Source of the DNA: Piper betle
Taxonomy: Eukaryota > Streptophyta > Magnoliopsida > Piperales > Piperaceae
Length of the DNA: 64,000 nt
Assembly: GCA_033002965.1 (NCBI GenBank)
Contig: JAURVB010008978.1
Span: 1 to 64,000 of the forward strand
Direction: 5' to 3'
The notes under the pieces were generated by a model, which did not search any database, was not told the origin of the DNA, and saw only the letters and a program-made list of their open reading frames with translations. Positions 32,756-46,973 of this stretch are shown here, piece by piece. Made by a program: the position numbers and the translations under genes. How positions within the stretch are numbered: the stretch's first letter is position 1; every line of letters begins with the position of its first letter.

Positions 32756-35700
32756 TTCCTTTTTGGCCGCCACTACCACCACCACTACCTACCTCACCCT
32801 TTGACCACCTCCTCTAACCCATCGCCATCCTTTCTCCTTCCCACTCCTACCGAGCCAAGCCCCATTAGTCACGGCCCTAGCCGCCCCTCATTTGCACCAG
32901 TCGGTTGTTGCCTGACCGGACTCTCCCCTTCACCCTCACCCCACCCTACCTGCATGCATTGCCACCCTCACCCTTTCCCCTCACCAAACAGACCATATGA
33001 GCCCCCCACAAGAGACTGGCCGTTGTCGCCGCTGGCAACCAGCTACTATCGCTGCTGGCCAGTCTTTACCTTAGCCAGATGCCTTCCTCACACCCTACCC
33101 ACCGTGCACTGGCCCTGGTCTAGATTCCCTTGGACTAAAAGGCAGTAGCTATGCCAACGGCTGCCCGGCCGCCACCGCTATCACCATCGACTTTAGTATA
33201 CATTGTTAAAATTTAGTTCCTTTCATGTTGTTGATCATCACTGTGGTGTTGATTGTAGAATAAAAGTATGAATTTATCATGTTAGGACACATTAGTTAGT
33301 ATTTTGGGGGGGGGAGGGGTGCGGAGGGGAGTGGGGGTGGTGGTTAGTAGGTTAGAACTTGTCATTCAATTAAGATAATAATACTTTATTTTATGGTAGT
33401 TTATTATATTTTATTTTGTATTTTTGGGAATTTATTTATTATTATTTACTTGAGTTGGGAGTAAGTCAAGTTTTAATTACAAAATTATGATTTATGTTAT
33501 TTCTCTCCCGACTGATTGGTTTCTTTTGCGTCCCCGAGATGAATCCCGATCACCTTCCACCCCCTCACTGCTGGCAACAGCATCACCGTCAGCTCATGTC
33601 GCTGCCAACATCGGCCAACGTCCCCGACCATGCTCATCACCGCCACCACACCCTCCCTCCCTCTCCCTTCTCGGTTCCTCCCTACCCTAGTTGTGCCTCC
33701 CCCATTCTGGCCACCCTCTTTCTTAGGCCGCAGCCACTGTCGCGGCCTACCTGACCCTCTAACCACCCTCACCCTTGCCCCTCACAAAACAGACCATATG
33801 AGGCCCCCGCAGGCAATCAGCCACCATCCCTGCAGGCGACCTGCTAGCCAATCGTTACCTCGGCCAGATGCCTTCTTCATGCCCTACCCACTGTGCCCTA
33901 GCCCTTGTTTGGATTCCGTTGGGCTGCATGGCAGTAGCCATGCTGGTGACAGCCGCGACAGTCGCTATCATCGCCATTGACGTTAGGTATACATTGTTAG
34001 AATTTAGTTCCTTTTATGTTGTTGATCATCATTGTGGTCTTCATTATAGAATGAAAGTATGAATTGTGCGATGTGAATGTGAGTTGATTTGAATAGGTAT
34101 GCTTTGGTGGATAGCATTGATGAAAAATTATACATGTAAATTGACATTGAATGGTGAACTAGTTATTACAATAATTGATTATGAATGCTATGATTAAAGT
34201 ATAATTAGAAACCTTGGATTTCTTTATTAGGGTAATATGTGAATTAGTGATTAATAGGAATATGGAGTTGAACACAACCGTTTGCATTTAGCGTTGGATT
34301 ATGGATGTAATCATGGATTATGTTATCATGAATCAAAATGATGAAATGATGAATACATGATCTAGATCAATATTACCCAACAAGTTAATAGATTGTAATT
34401 TGAATGGATAATTGATTCGTGGTAGTATAGGTGTTGTGTTTCGTTATATAGGTGTATATGATTATCTTGATGATGTGAGTAATGTGATTGAACTGATTAG
34501 GATATGATTGAGATTATAATTATATGCATTCATATCATATATGCTAGATGGGCATTAGTATTTAGTTGTGATGTGTAAGTATGGAGTAGGGGCTCTCCAC
34601 CTAGATGCATGGCCTCATTTGGAGCTTCCACTAGGTCTATTTAGGACTCGCCCTTGATTTATCACTCTATTTTATGTGATTTAATTTATTATTTACAAAA
34701 CGAGTTAAGTATTAATAATCCACGAGGATGAGACCCCTTGAGTCTTATTTCAAAAAATAAGATCCTCCACAAGTTGCCTTTGAGCCTATTATATAAATCC
34801 CTTCCCAAGTCTATATATATATAGATTTATCGAGTTTTCAATTAAATGAGAGATGGTAAAACTGACTCGCATGTACCATGACTGGGTGGACGTGTTAGTC
34901 ATAGTGGGCTCTTGATTAGTGAAAGGGTTGTTCTATTCCCGAGGGATCCTAACAACTCCACTTTTTGAGTTCCTCACACTCGGAGAACGTGGAGGTTTAC
35001 AGGTACTTTTTAGTACAGCGCACGTTCGAACATATGATTCGAAGGGTACTCAAGGTAATCGGCCTTCATGCTAAGGGATAGAAGAAGGCTTAGGATATAC
35101 TCGTAGTCCCGAGGGACCAGAAAAAAAATGAAAAAATGGCGAGAGAGGAATCAGCTGACCAGTCAATTCAAGATGCTACCAGGTCTATAGCTTTGTGGTT
35201 CCTCAGTAGATACTGTTTAGAGATTTCAATAGAAGATATAAAAATGTTTTTCTTCACATGAGAGTTAGCTCTCATGGCCAGTTTGATATAGATATATTTT
35301 AGACTAGTAATACTCGTTACTGATGTGTTTTTAAAATATGTAAATGATGATCAGGATTAGGATGTGCAAGCCTAGACAGAGGCGCAATGACGTCTCTTGC
35401 ATACACATGCATTAATTTTAGAATGCTTTTTTATTTTTACTAATGATATAATGTTATGATGAAAATGTGGTGATAGTAAGATTTTGGTAATGAAATGCAA
35501 ATCACAATGACATGATGTGAATTCTATTTAGTAAATATGTTTAAATGTTGAATATGCACAATAGGAGGGTCAAGACCCAATTTTGAAATTTAAATGTGAA
35601 TGAGAATGATGAGATAGGCCAAAAACTAGTTTATACTTGTAAATGAAATGTAAATTAGCAGTCAAGTGAAGACTCAACACAAAAATGAATTATACAGTTG

Positions 35701-36424
35701 AATGAAAGTATTGTATGAATGTTTTATTAAATATTTATATTATCTATGATATGACAGGGTGGCCCTTATTGTACTTTCAGGTGACACTCTATCCGTTTTA
35801 TTTTAGGGTTTATTGATTTTATCGTGATTGATTGGTTTAGTGTGAGTTGGTTGACATGACATTCATGTAGTATCAAGTTATGTTCCGAGCATTTCATTCA
35901 TGCATCATGTAACACCCCATTTCAGTTCACCCGTGAACTGACCCAGAAATGTCACTGGCGACTGAACTGTTCACTAATCTAATAGATTCAATTAAACAAA
36001 CCCAGATGTACCCTCGGTGTCTTAAAATGGTAGTGCAAGTATGCAATGTATGGATGGGATGCTTGGGTTCTAATGTGGCCCTACATGCATGCCATGATAT
36101 GCTATCATGCACGAACAAAACAACCTTGAAAACAAGTTCGAAAATAAATACTAATTTTAAAACAAAACGGACAGAGTCTCCCCTAAAATTGCAATAGGGG
36201 GCCAACCTGTCCATGGCAACAATAAATATTTATATCGATACAATTCCAAAACATGACATTATCATTTCCATTCAAGTCTTTTTCACTTTTTGGCTCATTC
36301 AAGCAAAGTCTAAACTCTAAGGCTCCTTGTTCATTTTCGTTCTAGTTTCGTTTCATAGGCAAATCGTTCATAGCATTTCACAGAATAATCTTAAACAAAC
36401 TCATCATTCACACAACTTAGAAAT

Positions 36425-36435
36425 TGTAAAGATTG

Positions 36436-36489
<54 letters not shown>

Positions 36490-39278
36490 ACGCAGTCCGG
36501 GAAAGACCGAACGCGGTCCGGGAAAGACCGAGCATTGGAGATTTATTATTATTCTCTACCAGGTTAATTATTATATTTTATTATTTACCAGGTTACCTGG
36601 TTAAATGAAATGCGGCTGTTGGGATGTTTTTACATACCCTAGTCGTCATTTTCATTTCATTTTTTATAAAGGATGTCTTCCTCACCTTACCTGCCTAGTT
36701 CTCCTCTTCCTTACCAGCTTCTTCTTTGCTTGGGTATCCGTCCTATCTCCCTCTTCTTAATTTTGTTGCATGCATATTCTTTTTAATTGATAATAAGCTT
36801 GATAAACATGAGAATTAAAGTCTTAAATCAACAATAATAAAAACTAAAACTAAATTGGAAACTGGAATTTCACCATGGCCGACGGGTCTGAATTTTGGCA
36901 TGATGGGCGACTGTAAACAAAGATTTCAAGGCATCCCCACACGCCCTTGATGGCCTCTCTTGTTGCTGGGTCAAGTGGGTGGCGTCGCCTTGTCCTTGGC
37001 TTCCGATGGGTGGTGGAATTAGAGCTGTTACTGAGCAGAATTGCAAGGGGGACGACGATGATGGTGATCCTCTGAAATTGATGCTATAATGGAAGCTTCA
37101 AAGGGTAGACACCGATTGTTCTTCGTTGACAACATCAAGGGTCTATTACAGCAATTTCTACCTCCAACACATGCCATTACAGGTGACCTTCTTGCTGGAA
37201 TTCATGGCGCCGATGTGCTGATGTGGGGAGAACGACTCTACTCCCTGCAACGTCCAAAGGTGGCCAATTCTTCCTGGTTGATAATGGCCTGAGGTTGCTG
37301 AACCTCTGAATTGGTAGCAAGGTGCAAGCAAGTGGTCGTCTTGAGGCTGGGAGAAGAAGAACAGGCCTGGTTTGGTGCAGGATGGTCACCTTGTATAGCT
37401 GCTATAAAACAGACTTTGGGCTTTATCTTTGGCTGTTTTAATTCGTTGTTGATGCCTTGTTGGGATGTTTATATGGTTGTTCAATTGGGTTGTGGGGGTA
37501 GGTTGCATATGGTTGAAGAAGAAGACGTCAGATCTAGGTTTTGATGCAAAGAAGAAGGTAGGAGAAGAGAAGGACGTTGAGGAAGAAGAAGATGGTAGTT
37601 TTGTAAATATAGGTTGACTCGATACAGCTCGAGTTAAAAATAATACTAACTCGTAATAAATCATTAAAAATAATTATTCTAATGGGTTATGAGTTAAAGT
37701 TGCTAAACTAATTAATTATTAGATGAAATCGACGTGGACATAAGTAATAAAAAATACGGTAATGATAAACAGTCGATAATTAATCGACATACTATAAGCG
37801 ATTAATTTTAAATCGGATGTTTATAAGGGATTAATGACATAAATATTTCACCTTCACCGTATTAAATTTAATATTAGGTAAATAAAGTGATTATTTTAAT
37901 AATGAGTCAGTAAGGTATAAAATGGGTTAATAAACTATAATCGGGTAAAAATCACAAGCGTAGAACCTAAATATCATAATGAAAATAAATAAAGTTCGAA
38001 ACTTTATTTAGTTGAATAATTTAAAATAATTGTATTAGTAATATCTTTGAATTAGATTATTACAAATTATTTTAAATAATTTAATCAAGCAGCTTAATTA
38101 ATTAAATTGCTATGAATAATAATAGCAATTAAAAAGTATAACCGTAAACTAAATCATCAACATTAGGGTTAAGTAATTATCACTGCAAAGGAAATTATCT
38201 TATTATTTGTTAAGTGTTAAGTATGATTTAGATAATTAATTTAAAATGTAAAGTAGGACTTAAATGATTATATTACGTCAATAATTAATTATCTCACTAG
38301 ATTTGTTGAGAATTTAATATTAAATATTGTTGAATTTTAAAAGTGTATATATATATATATATATATTAGTCATTTAGTTGCATGCTTTTCTACACAAATA
38401 AAATTATACTTATGTATAATTTTATGTTCTCGTCGAGATTAGGATCTTTGGTCGCAATTACAGATTCACTTACGAACTATCCATGTCCGTATAATTATTT
38501 GAAATGTTGTATTTTCCCTTATTGGCAGCCCTGGTCGGGCTGAGCCCAGATTCGACCACCATTCACCGAGTGCAACCGGGGTCAAGGAATTTACTCAGTC
38601 CAACACGGGGCTGCACCTTTAAAATTACTTTGTGGGAGTCTTGGTCGACTTGAGTATTTAACCACCATGTAGAATGCAACTGGGGTTGACTCAATTCAGA
38701 AGGGCAACATCCCCTAAAAGATTGAATACCTACCCCTAGGTCAAAAAGGGTGATAGGGCGCAGTGGCGCAAGTAGGCTCATTATGCACTTGTGCGCATGC
38801 ATGGGATGGTAGCTGGATGGGGAGGTCACCCCTCCCAGCATATAGCGAGCTCGACATAGGCTCATAACAACTAAAAGTCTCTTTAAACAATTAATAGGGA
38901 TTATAGTGACTTGTTTTATTTAATTATGCGGCTTATTGGTTTTATCACTAATGCGGAATTGCCTCTGCAGGTGAGCAGCTTTGGACTAAAGAATAGAAGT
39001 GTCGTTGGTGCTTCTTTTACCAACCTAGGTAGGGTGAATTGATAATAAATTGGACTTCCTTTTATTTTTCTTGTATTATAAATGTGGCTATGGGAAACGG
39101 TCCGAGATTGTAGGACAGTTATTTTATATATTGTCATATGCTATCATAACATGATTTCTTTTTATGACTTAAAAACTGCTAGACTTATTTGCTATATTAT
39201 GAATCATGTTCTAGAATGTTATTGTTACATCAATTATATTTTAGGTAACACCTGGTCCAATTCGGGCGGGTCATTACA
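36425..39278 (+). mobile_element. Solo family B LTR nested in a family A LTR
   Basis: TGTAAAGATTG...GGGTCATTACA, 2854 bp, with no internal coding part. It carries an (AT)n run near its start and lacks the usual minisatellite, having instead unique sequence at about 38690-38870 that is shared with 44340-44590. Flanks GAAAT and AAAAT are a weak target duplication. Confidence 0.88.
36439..36487. repeat. (AT)n microsatellite
   Basis: About 49 bp of uninterrupted AT dinucleotides. Confidence 0.95.
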
Positions 39279-41697
39279 AAAATCATCATTACCATCCATT
39301 ACATTCAGTAGGTACTGTGTACAACATCTTTACTACTCCTCCACGATTCTGACAACGCTCAGTCCCTGAGATTCTCACCTACAAAAATAATAGAAAACCA
39401 TGAGTAATGAGTGCTACTGGTCCAAAAATAGCTAGTAACAAATTGAAACAGGAGGGCTGACCCTCCTATTAAAGTAAAACATTCATAACTTCCACTAGAA
39501 CTCTCATAAGGGCACTAATTAGGAGTCGTCGGCCTCGGCTCAACAACATCCCCTTTCTATCTCATTCTTATGACTTGGAATTTTCATCTAACCCTTGCAT
39601 GGAAAATTCATTCTTTTCTCTTCCGCCCTCTACATCCTCCGTATTACTCCTAGCCTTTAGTACAGAGGCCGAGTACTCTCAGGCACGCCTTCAATACCCT
39701 TTGAAACTGCAAGTCTAAACATGCGCAACATAGCAATACCTGTAAACCTCCACACTTCTCCGGGTTTGAGGAACTCAAAGGCGGAGTTATTAGGATCCCT
39801 CGAGAATGGAATGACCCACACACCAATCTAGAGCCTGCTATCAACTGGCACATACCCGCTCACATAGCACGATTGTTGGTATTTCTGGCTTCGACTAGCA
39901 CGTGCCCGCTTGCGTAGCATGGTTGTTGAATTTCCCTCATTCCATCTCTCACTGAAAATGGGAAAACAACATGTATATAGGTCTAGGTAGGGATTTATAT
40001 AATAGGACCAAAGGCATCGTGAGTTGGATCCGAGTTTAAAAAACAAACTCGAGGGATCTCATCCTTGAGGGTTATTAACCTTGAAATAACGTACGATTAA
40101 ATGGCCCGTGTGGAGTGGGATATAATAAATCGACTACTTGACACGTCCGCTTACCTGTAAAACAAAACACGATGGAGTATAGAGATAAAACCAGAAGCGA
40201 GTCGTAACGGACATGGTAGAAGCTTCAAGCGTATCCACGCGCCTAGGCAACAAGCTCCTACTCCGTACCAACACATCAAAACTAAATACTAACGCCGCTC
40301 ATGATGCATTCACACATCCTATAGCATATCACATCAACCATGCATCAATCAACACACATCAATAATAATCAGTATAAGTTTTCCTACTCTACGTTATATT
40401 AGATTACAATACTTATTTAGTCTACCCAATTAATTCTTTGGCATTCATTTTAATATCACTCAGTCACACATCTTCATATTTTTATTAACATAAAAATATC
40501 TAACCCATCAATCACTCAATCCTAGCATCCTACCATGTTGTTCTAATAATCATTACTTTTAAATAATTAAATTAATATATACTTCGCGTTTCACCGACAA
40601 TTGGAGATTGCTAAAGTTTTGTCGCGCACCTTAGAGTTCAAATTCAGATCTCAGCGGCGTCCGAAGTTTGATCAGGTTCAATTGGATAAATTTGGTGAAA
40701 GATCTGGTGAATTCCAAATAATCCAGTTTTTCGGCAGGTTTGATGGTTTTTTGACGGTTTTTCGGTGATAGTTTCCGCAGCAGCTACTGGTGGGATAGTG
40801 GTCGTATAGGGTCTCGTTGGCACTGGCTCGGTGAGCCCGACGTGTGTATGATGTCGATGAGGTCGGTGGAGGCAGTGGCTCACCAAAAAAGCACAAACAA
40901 GGTTGTCGGCGGTGAAGTGTGGAGATCCGGTCGTTGTGGGCATTGTTGGGCTTCGCACCAATTGGGGAAGATCGCAGGAGGGTTGAAGACGTCGAGGTGA
41001 CCACTGGATGACGTTGGTGATGGTTGTCAATCACGGGATTGGCAATGTGAGCACGACAATAGGCTGTGGCACTCCGACATCGTGGAGGCCTGACAGTGGG
41101 CGAGGTTGCTTGGGTGGCATGGCGACGACACGACGGTGCTTGGTGGCGTCGATGAGGGACGGGGTGGCATCAGTGGTGGCGGCGACGAGGGTTTTGGATG
41201 TGAAGAAGAGAAGTTTCGGGGGGGAGGTTGTGGGGACAAGATGGTGTTGGGGTGTTCGGTGGCAAACTCATAAATAAAACTTGACTCAACGCCGGCTCGA
41301 GTCAAAATAATGATTAACTCGTAATAAAACCTAAAATTTCCAGAAAATTAGGGGAAAATCTCATAAAATATAATACACACCATAACGGCATGTTCTATAA
41401 CTAATAGCCTACCCAAACGCCCTATAACGCATCCTAATGCGTTATTCGACCTAAAAATATATCTACAATAAAATACATTAAAAAATATACTACATACTTT
41501 CATATATTCTGATAACTCATTTCGCAGCATCTTTCCGACGTTATCATCATATATTCAAGTACATTGACCCTCATCGCTCATAACTCATAGCTAGCATCAA
41601 CTCAACACGTAGTTCATGAAATTGACTTGACTCGAACTGAGAGTTGAACTGACTGGTTCAGTAATGTAAAACTCTAACTCGAGTCACAAGTTTTACA

Positions 41698-41712
41698 ACC
41701 TTCCCTCCTTAG
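41698..41712 (-). other. Polypurine tract of pol-bearing family A element
   Basis: Minus strand TAAGGAGGGAAGGT, identical to the tract at 26767-26780. Confidence 0.88.
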
Positions 41713-43948
41713 AAAAAAATTGTCTTCAAAATTTTAACTAAGGAAGTTTCAAACTCATCCCTAATCTAAAGAAAAAGAATCTCTAGTAAGGTGCGTGGTT
41801 GTGAAGTTGGTTGCTCGAATATCTCCAAGTATCACTTCTTCATCACATCTTTCCATTCCCATATAGATTCTTCAACTCCTCTTCAAGTCCATTGCACTCG
41901 TACTAGGGGGGCTTCTTTCCTTCAGAGAATCTTCACTCTGCGATCTACAATCTGAACTGCATCTTCCGGATACGTCAAGTCTGATTGTAGCTTTGTTTCT
42001 CTGAAGCTAACAACACAAGGGTTGTCTAAATGGTACTTCTTCAGCATCAACACATGGAAGACATCATGCATAACAGATAGGTGAGGCAGCAATGCTAACA
42101 TGTATGCCACTGGTCTAATGCGCTCAATCACATCAAATGGTCCAATATATTGCCGACTGAGTTTCCCTTGCATCCCGAATCTCTTGTTTCCCTTAGTCAG
42201 ACAAACCTTTAGAAGAATGTGATCTCCTAACGCAAAATGAACCTCATGTCTGTACTAATCAGTATAACTTTTCTGCCACTCAAGAGCTGCTCTCATTATC
42301 TTCCTGATCCGCATCACCACTTTGTGTGTCTGTTGGATCATCTTTGGCCCAACTACTACTGGCTCACTGCCCTATACCCAACATACCAGGGATCGACATG
42401 GTTTGCCGTATAGTGCTTTGTATGATGCCATCCTTATCATAGCCTGATAGCTATTGTTGTATGAGAACTCCACTAGAGGTAGGTGTTCTTCCCAACTTCC
42501 TCCAAAATCCAAAATGCATGCTCAAAGCAAATCCTCTAGGATCTGTATGGTCCTCTCGGTCTGCCCATCTGTCTATGGGTGAAAGGCGGTGATGAATCTT
42601 GATTCAGTGCCCATAGCTATCTGGAAAGCCTTCCAAAATTGAGACGTGAACTTCATATCCCTATCTGATATGATCCCCTGTGGTACTCTATGTAGCTTGA
42701 CTATCTAGTCTCTGTATAGCGTGGCCAAAGTGGTCAGTGGGTAATCCATCCTGATTGGTATGAAATGTGTGCTATTTTTGAGTCATCTACTTTGACCCAT
42801 ATTGCATCCTTCTGTTGTCGAGTCCAAGGTAAACCGACTACAAAGTCATATGCTATACTCTCCCACTTCCACTCTGGCACTTTTAATGGCTGCAGCATTC
42901 CACTTGGGCGTACATGCTCAGCTTTCACTTGTTGGCACACTAAACATCTGGCAACTGTGTCATATACCTATCTCTTCATTCCTAGCCACCAATATGTTCG
43001 TCAGACATCATGGTACATCAATCTCTACGTCGTGTGTAGGATAGTTACACTATGCACCTTCAGTTGGCGAGATACATAGGCTATAACTTTATCCTTCTGC
43101 ACTAAAACACAACCTAAGCCAATCCCTGAGGCATCTGTGTAAACTATGAAATCCTTGTGTCCATCAAGCAATGTGAGGATAGGCGCCGAAGTCAATCTCT
43201 CCTTCAGCATCCTAAAACTCCGCTCAAACTGGTCCGTCCATGTAAACCATTCCTCCTTCCTAGTTAGCTGTGTAAGAGGGGTTGCTATGGAAGAGAAATC
43301 CTTAATAAACCATCTATAGTATCCAACTAGGCCTAGGAAACTCAAAACCTCTATGGGTGTGTCTTCGACTGTTCCCAATGCACTACTACTTCTATCTTGG
43401 CTAGATCTATTGAAATGCTTGATGTTGAGATGGTATAGCCGAGAAAGTGCACTTCTGACAACCAAAAACTACACTTCAAAAATTCCTATACAATCTATTC
43501 TCTCTCAGTGTTTGCAACACCATCCTCAACTGTTGTTCATGCTCTTCCCTGGACGAAGGATAAGCCTATATGTCATCCACAAAGACAGTCACAAAATTGG
43601 GCTAAGTATGGACTGAATACTCTATTCATCATGTCCATAAATGCTGCTGGGGCATTATTCAATCTAAATGGCATGACCAAAAACTCATAGTGTCCATATC
43701 TTGTCCTGAATACAGTCTTTGGAATGTCTTCTACTCTAATCTTCAATTGGTAGTATCCTGACCTCAAATCAATCTTCAAGAAGACGATTGTTGAGCTCAA
43801 CTGATCAAATAGGTAATCAATGCGAGGAAGAGGGTATCTATTCTTAATAGTCGCATGGTTTAGCATCTTGTAATCGATGCATAAACACATGCTTCCATCC
43901 TTCTTCCTCATGAATAACACCAGTGCACCCCATGGGGAAACACTCAGT
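41713..43948 (-). pseudogene. pol: gypsy pol (Tekay/Del-like) of family A element
   Basis: Minus-strand pol 3' part in several broken frames. RT (43948-43500) has '[16 protein letters not shown]', '[15 protein letters not shown]', '[20 protein letters not shown]' and the catalytic 'FVDD' at about 43580, followed by a stop. RNase H (to about 43060) has 'FLGLVGYYRWFIKDFS' and 'FIVYTDASGIGLGCVL'. The integrase zinc and core region has 'LQPLKVPEWKWESIAYDFV' at about 42880. The integrase C-terminus (42173-41922) has 'YIGPFDVIERI' and 'HDVFHVLMLKKYHLD', with chromodomain-like sequence after it. This is the chromovirus order. RT is cut at 43948 by a family B element; gag and the 5' LTR are not seen. 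Confidence 0.9.
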
Positions 43949-44977
43949 TGTAATGACCCGCCCGAACCAGGCCGGGTGTTACCTAAAATATAATTGATGT
44001 AACAATAACATTCTAGAATATGATTCATAATACAACAAATAAGTCTAGCAGTTCATAACTCATAAAAAGAAATCATGTTCTGATAGTAAATAAATATATA
44101 TAAAATAACCACCCCACAGTCTTGGACCGTTCGCATAGCCACAATTATAACACAAGAAAAATAAAAGGAAGTCCAATTTATTATCAATTCACCATACCTA
44201 GGTTGGTAAAAGAAGCACCAACCACACTTCTATTCTTTAGTCCAAAGTTGCTCACCTGCGGAGGCAATTTCGCATTAGTGATAAAACCACTAAGCCGAAT
44301 AATTATATGGAACAAGTCAATATAATCTCTATTATCGTTTCACGAGACTATTAGTTGTTATAAGCCTATACCGAGCTCATTATATACTGGGAGGGGTGGC
44401 CTCCCCATCCAGCTACCATCCCGTGCATGCGCACACACGCTACGTGGCCCATGGCCTCTAGTTACCAATATTTGCCGTTGACTCACCCTCTCGGTTTCAC
44501 AAGTGCCTAATGAGCCTACTTGTGCCACTGCGCCTTGTCACCCCTTTTGGCCTAGGGGCAGGCATTCAATCTTTCGGGGGTGTTGCCTTGCGGAATTGAG
44601 TCAACCCCTGTAATGACCCGTCATTTCTCACAACATTGTGGGCCTAGCTGGCTAGGTGTTACTCACAATTTAGCAAATATGTCTAGCATTTCTAACAAAA
44701 ATATATATAAAGATCCCACAGTCACACTTATTTCTCAAATAAATAAATAAAAAGGGAGTCCCCATATTTATTTTGCTCCATGCTGTGGTTGTCAATCACC
44801 TAATTTCATATCTGCACAATTGCGGAGGCAATTCTACGTTAGTGATTACAGCACTAAGTAGTATAATAGATAAAACAAGTCAAGTACATTCCACTATTTC
44901 CCTATGTTCATTTTAATATGCGGTGGAGCGATTCTGCTATACTCCAAAAAATGTAGAGGAGGTATCCGCTGTGATCC

Positions 44978-45430
44978 GCACACCTCGGCCGTAGCCCGTT
45001 TGTGGGGAGGCTACCACTACCATCTCCAGTGCCAGTGCCTTGCACACCCCGGTCATAGCCTTTTTGTGGGGAAGCTATCACTACACTCAGGTGATTGCTA
45101 CGCCCCGTTTGTGGGGAAGCTCTCACTGCCAACTCTAGTGCCAGTGCCTCACACACCCCGGCCGTAGCTTTTTTATGGGGAGGCTATCACTGCACTCCAG
45201 TGCCAGTGCTTTGCACACCCCAGCCGTAGCCTTTTTATGGGGAGGCTATCACTGCACTCAGGTGATTGCTACACCCCATTTGTGGGGAAGCTCTCACTGC
45301 CAATTCTAGTGCCAGTGCCTCACACACCCCGGCCGTAGCCATTTCATGGGGAGGCTATCACTGCACTCTAGTGCGATGGAGGAATCGTTGTGCCTCACAC
45401 ACCTCGGCCGTAGACTTTTTATGTGTCTCA
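44978..45430. repeat. LTR minisatellite, CCGGCCGTAGCC type
   Basis: At least five irregular units with 'cacaccccggccgtagc' and 'tggggaggctatcactgc'; the second instance of the array at 1506-1850. Confidence 0.85.
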
Positions 45431-46925
45431 CTCACCCCGTGTCAGACTGAGTCAATTATTTGACCCCGGTTGCACTCGGTGCATGGTGGTCGAATCTGGG
45501 CTCAGGCCGACCTAGGCTACCAACAAGGAAAGTATGATGTTCTACCTATTATACGTACCTGACTTGTGATTTCATCTGACTGTGATCTGCTAACCCTAAT
45601 CTGAATGAGGGCATAAAATTATACATTAGTATAATTTTATTTTCATGAACCTACATGCAACTACATGACTAATATACTATCAATTTTTAAATGATGTAAT
45701 TAGTTCATGTTAGTCTTCATTATTTATTAAATTTTCAGCAATTCTGATGATAATTAATTATTAATTATCCCCAACCAAATCCCCATTAACTGGTTGATAA
45801 TTTGATTATTAACATGTCCCATACTTAATTCTTTTGTATTTACCTTATATTCTAACTCAACTGCATCGAGTTCTCCCAGCTTTATTGTAGTCAACCAGCA
45901 AAAGCCGGTATTTTCACCATGCATGGCAACCAACCAGTAACGTGGTAGCCTCCATTCGCTGCTATGGCGTCTCCAACTTGGCCACCACATGGCAACCCTC
46001 AACCAGTCCTTGGCGACCCAATATCGGCCACCCAATTAGCAACCCCGACCTGACCATGGTGACTCCATGTCGGTCACATAATCAGCCCATGACCCATGGC
46101 GACTACCCTAGTGGCCACATAAACAGCACCCGAGCAGACCCATGGCGGCTCCCCTTGCACCACCATGACAAAAACCCTCCAGCTCCACCATGACGACGAC
46201 CCTCTAGCACCACCACGGCAGCGCCCGACCCAGCATGGCTGCACCACCACACCAACACCGACTTGTTCTCCCCTCGGATTTCAGACCTGCGTGCCTCCTT
46301 GACGGTCTGTTTTGGCCCTCCAAGGTGACTCCATCCGGCCAGCATCACCGTCGGGAGCAATTCCCACACCAGCATGTCAACACCGCACCATGGAAGGAAA
46401 CATGGCATGGTTGCTGCTGGAAAACAGTAGGACGTCCTCCTGGTTTTCTTCTTCCCTTGTTGATTTCTCATTTAATTCTTATGTTTATCATGTTTATGAT
46501 TTATGCAACATGTGTATGCATGCAACAAAAGAAAAAGAAAGGAAAGAAAATTACCCGAGCGAAGGAGGAAATCTGGCGTTTGTCTGAGGAGGAAAAATGT
46601 AGATGACGCCCTCCCCTTCTCCTTTTAAAATGAAATAAAATGACGGCTAGGGTACGTGAAAGCACCCCTTCACCGTAATTCCTTTAACCGTGTAATTGGG
46701 TAATTGACATGGTTCACTTAACCTATTAAATGGGTACATGGTACGGTTAACGTAAATGGTTAAATGGATAAATAGTGTAGTCGACTCGACCGATTCAACT
46801 AGAATTATCTGGTTAAAAATTACTTTTCAATTAACCGGGTAAATCATACTTAACCAGCTAATGATTTTTTTCCATTTAAATGAAAAAATTAAAATTTTCC
46901 CACGTTCGATCCCACCGTGTCGAAC

Positions 46926-46927
<2 letters not shown>

Positions 46928-46973
<46 letters not shown>
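46928..46973. repeat. (TTA)n microsatellite
   Basis: About 46 bp of TTA units near the edge of the solo LTR. Confidence 0.95.

Larger units (their letters stand above)
31073..35907 (+). mobile_element. Diverged family A LTR with internal triplication
   Basis: Begins TGTCAAACCTATGACCAGAG and follows the family A order (terminal block, hairpin, C-rich zone, 'gtatggagtaggggctc', 'taataatccacgaggatgag', 'tcctaacaactcca', 'taatactcgttactga'). It is 4.8 kb because the hairpin plus C-rich zone occurs three times (about 31326-32260, 32260-33283, 33284-34060). It ends abruptly at 35907, where another family A LTR is inserted in reverse. Pro-rich ORFs here are compositional. Confidence 0.85.
35908..41697 (-). 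mobile_element. Family A LTR (3' LTR of pol-bearing element), with nested LTR
   Basis: The plus strand starts TGTAACACCCC (35908) and ends TTTTACA (41697), i.e. a minus-strand family A LTR of about 2.9 kb once the nested family B LTR (36425-39278) is removed. The polypurine tract and pol to its right make it the 3' LTR of a minus-strand element. Confidence 0.9.

Noticed and set aside
37089..37544. Possible small gene with intron-like flanks
   Set aside because: Counterparts occur at 52400-52860, 48150-48660 and 62040-62640 at the same position of other family B LTRs with different frame breaks, so it is LTR sequence.
46235..46606. 123-residue ORF in the nested LTR
   Set aside because: Inside a solo family B LTR, low complexity, no homologue recognised.
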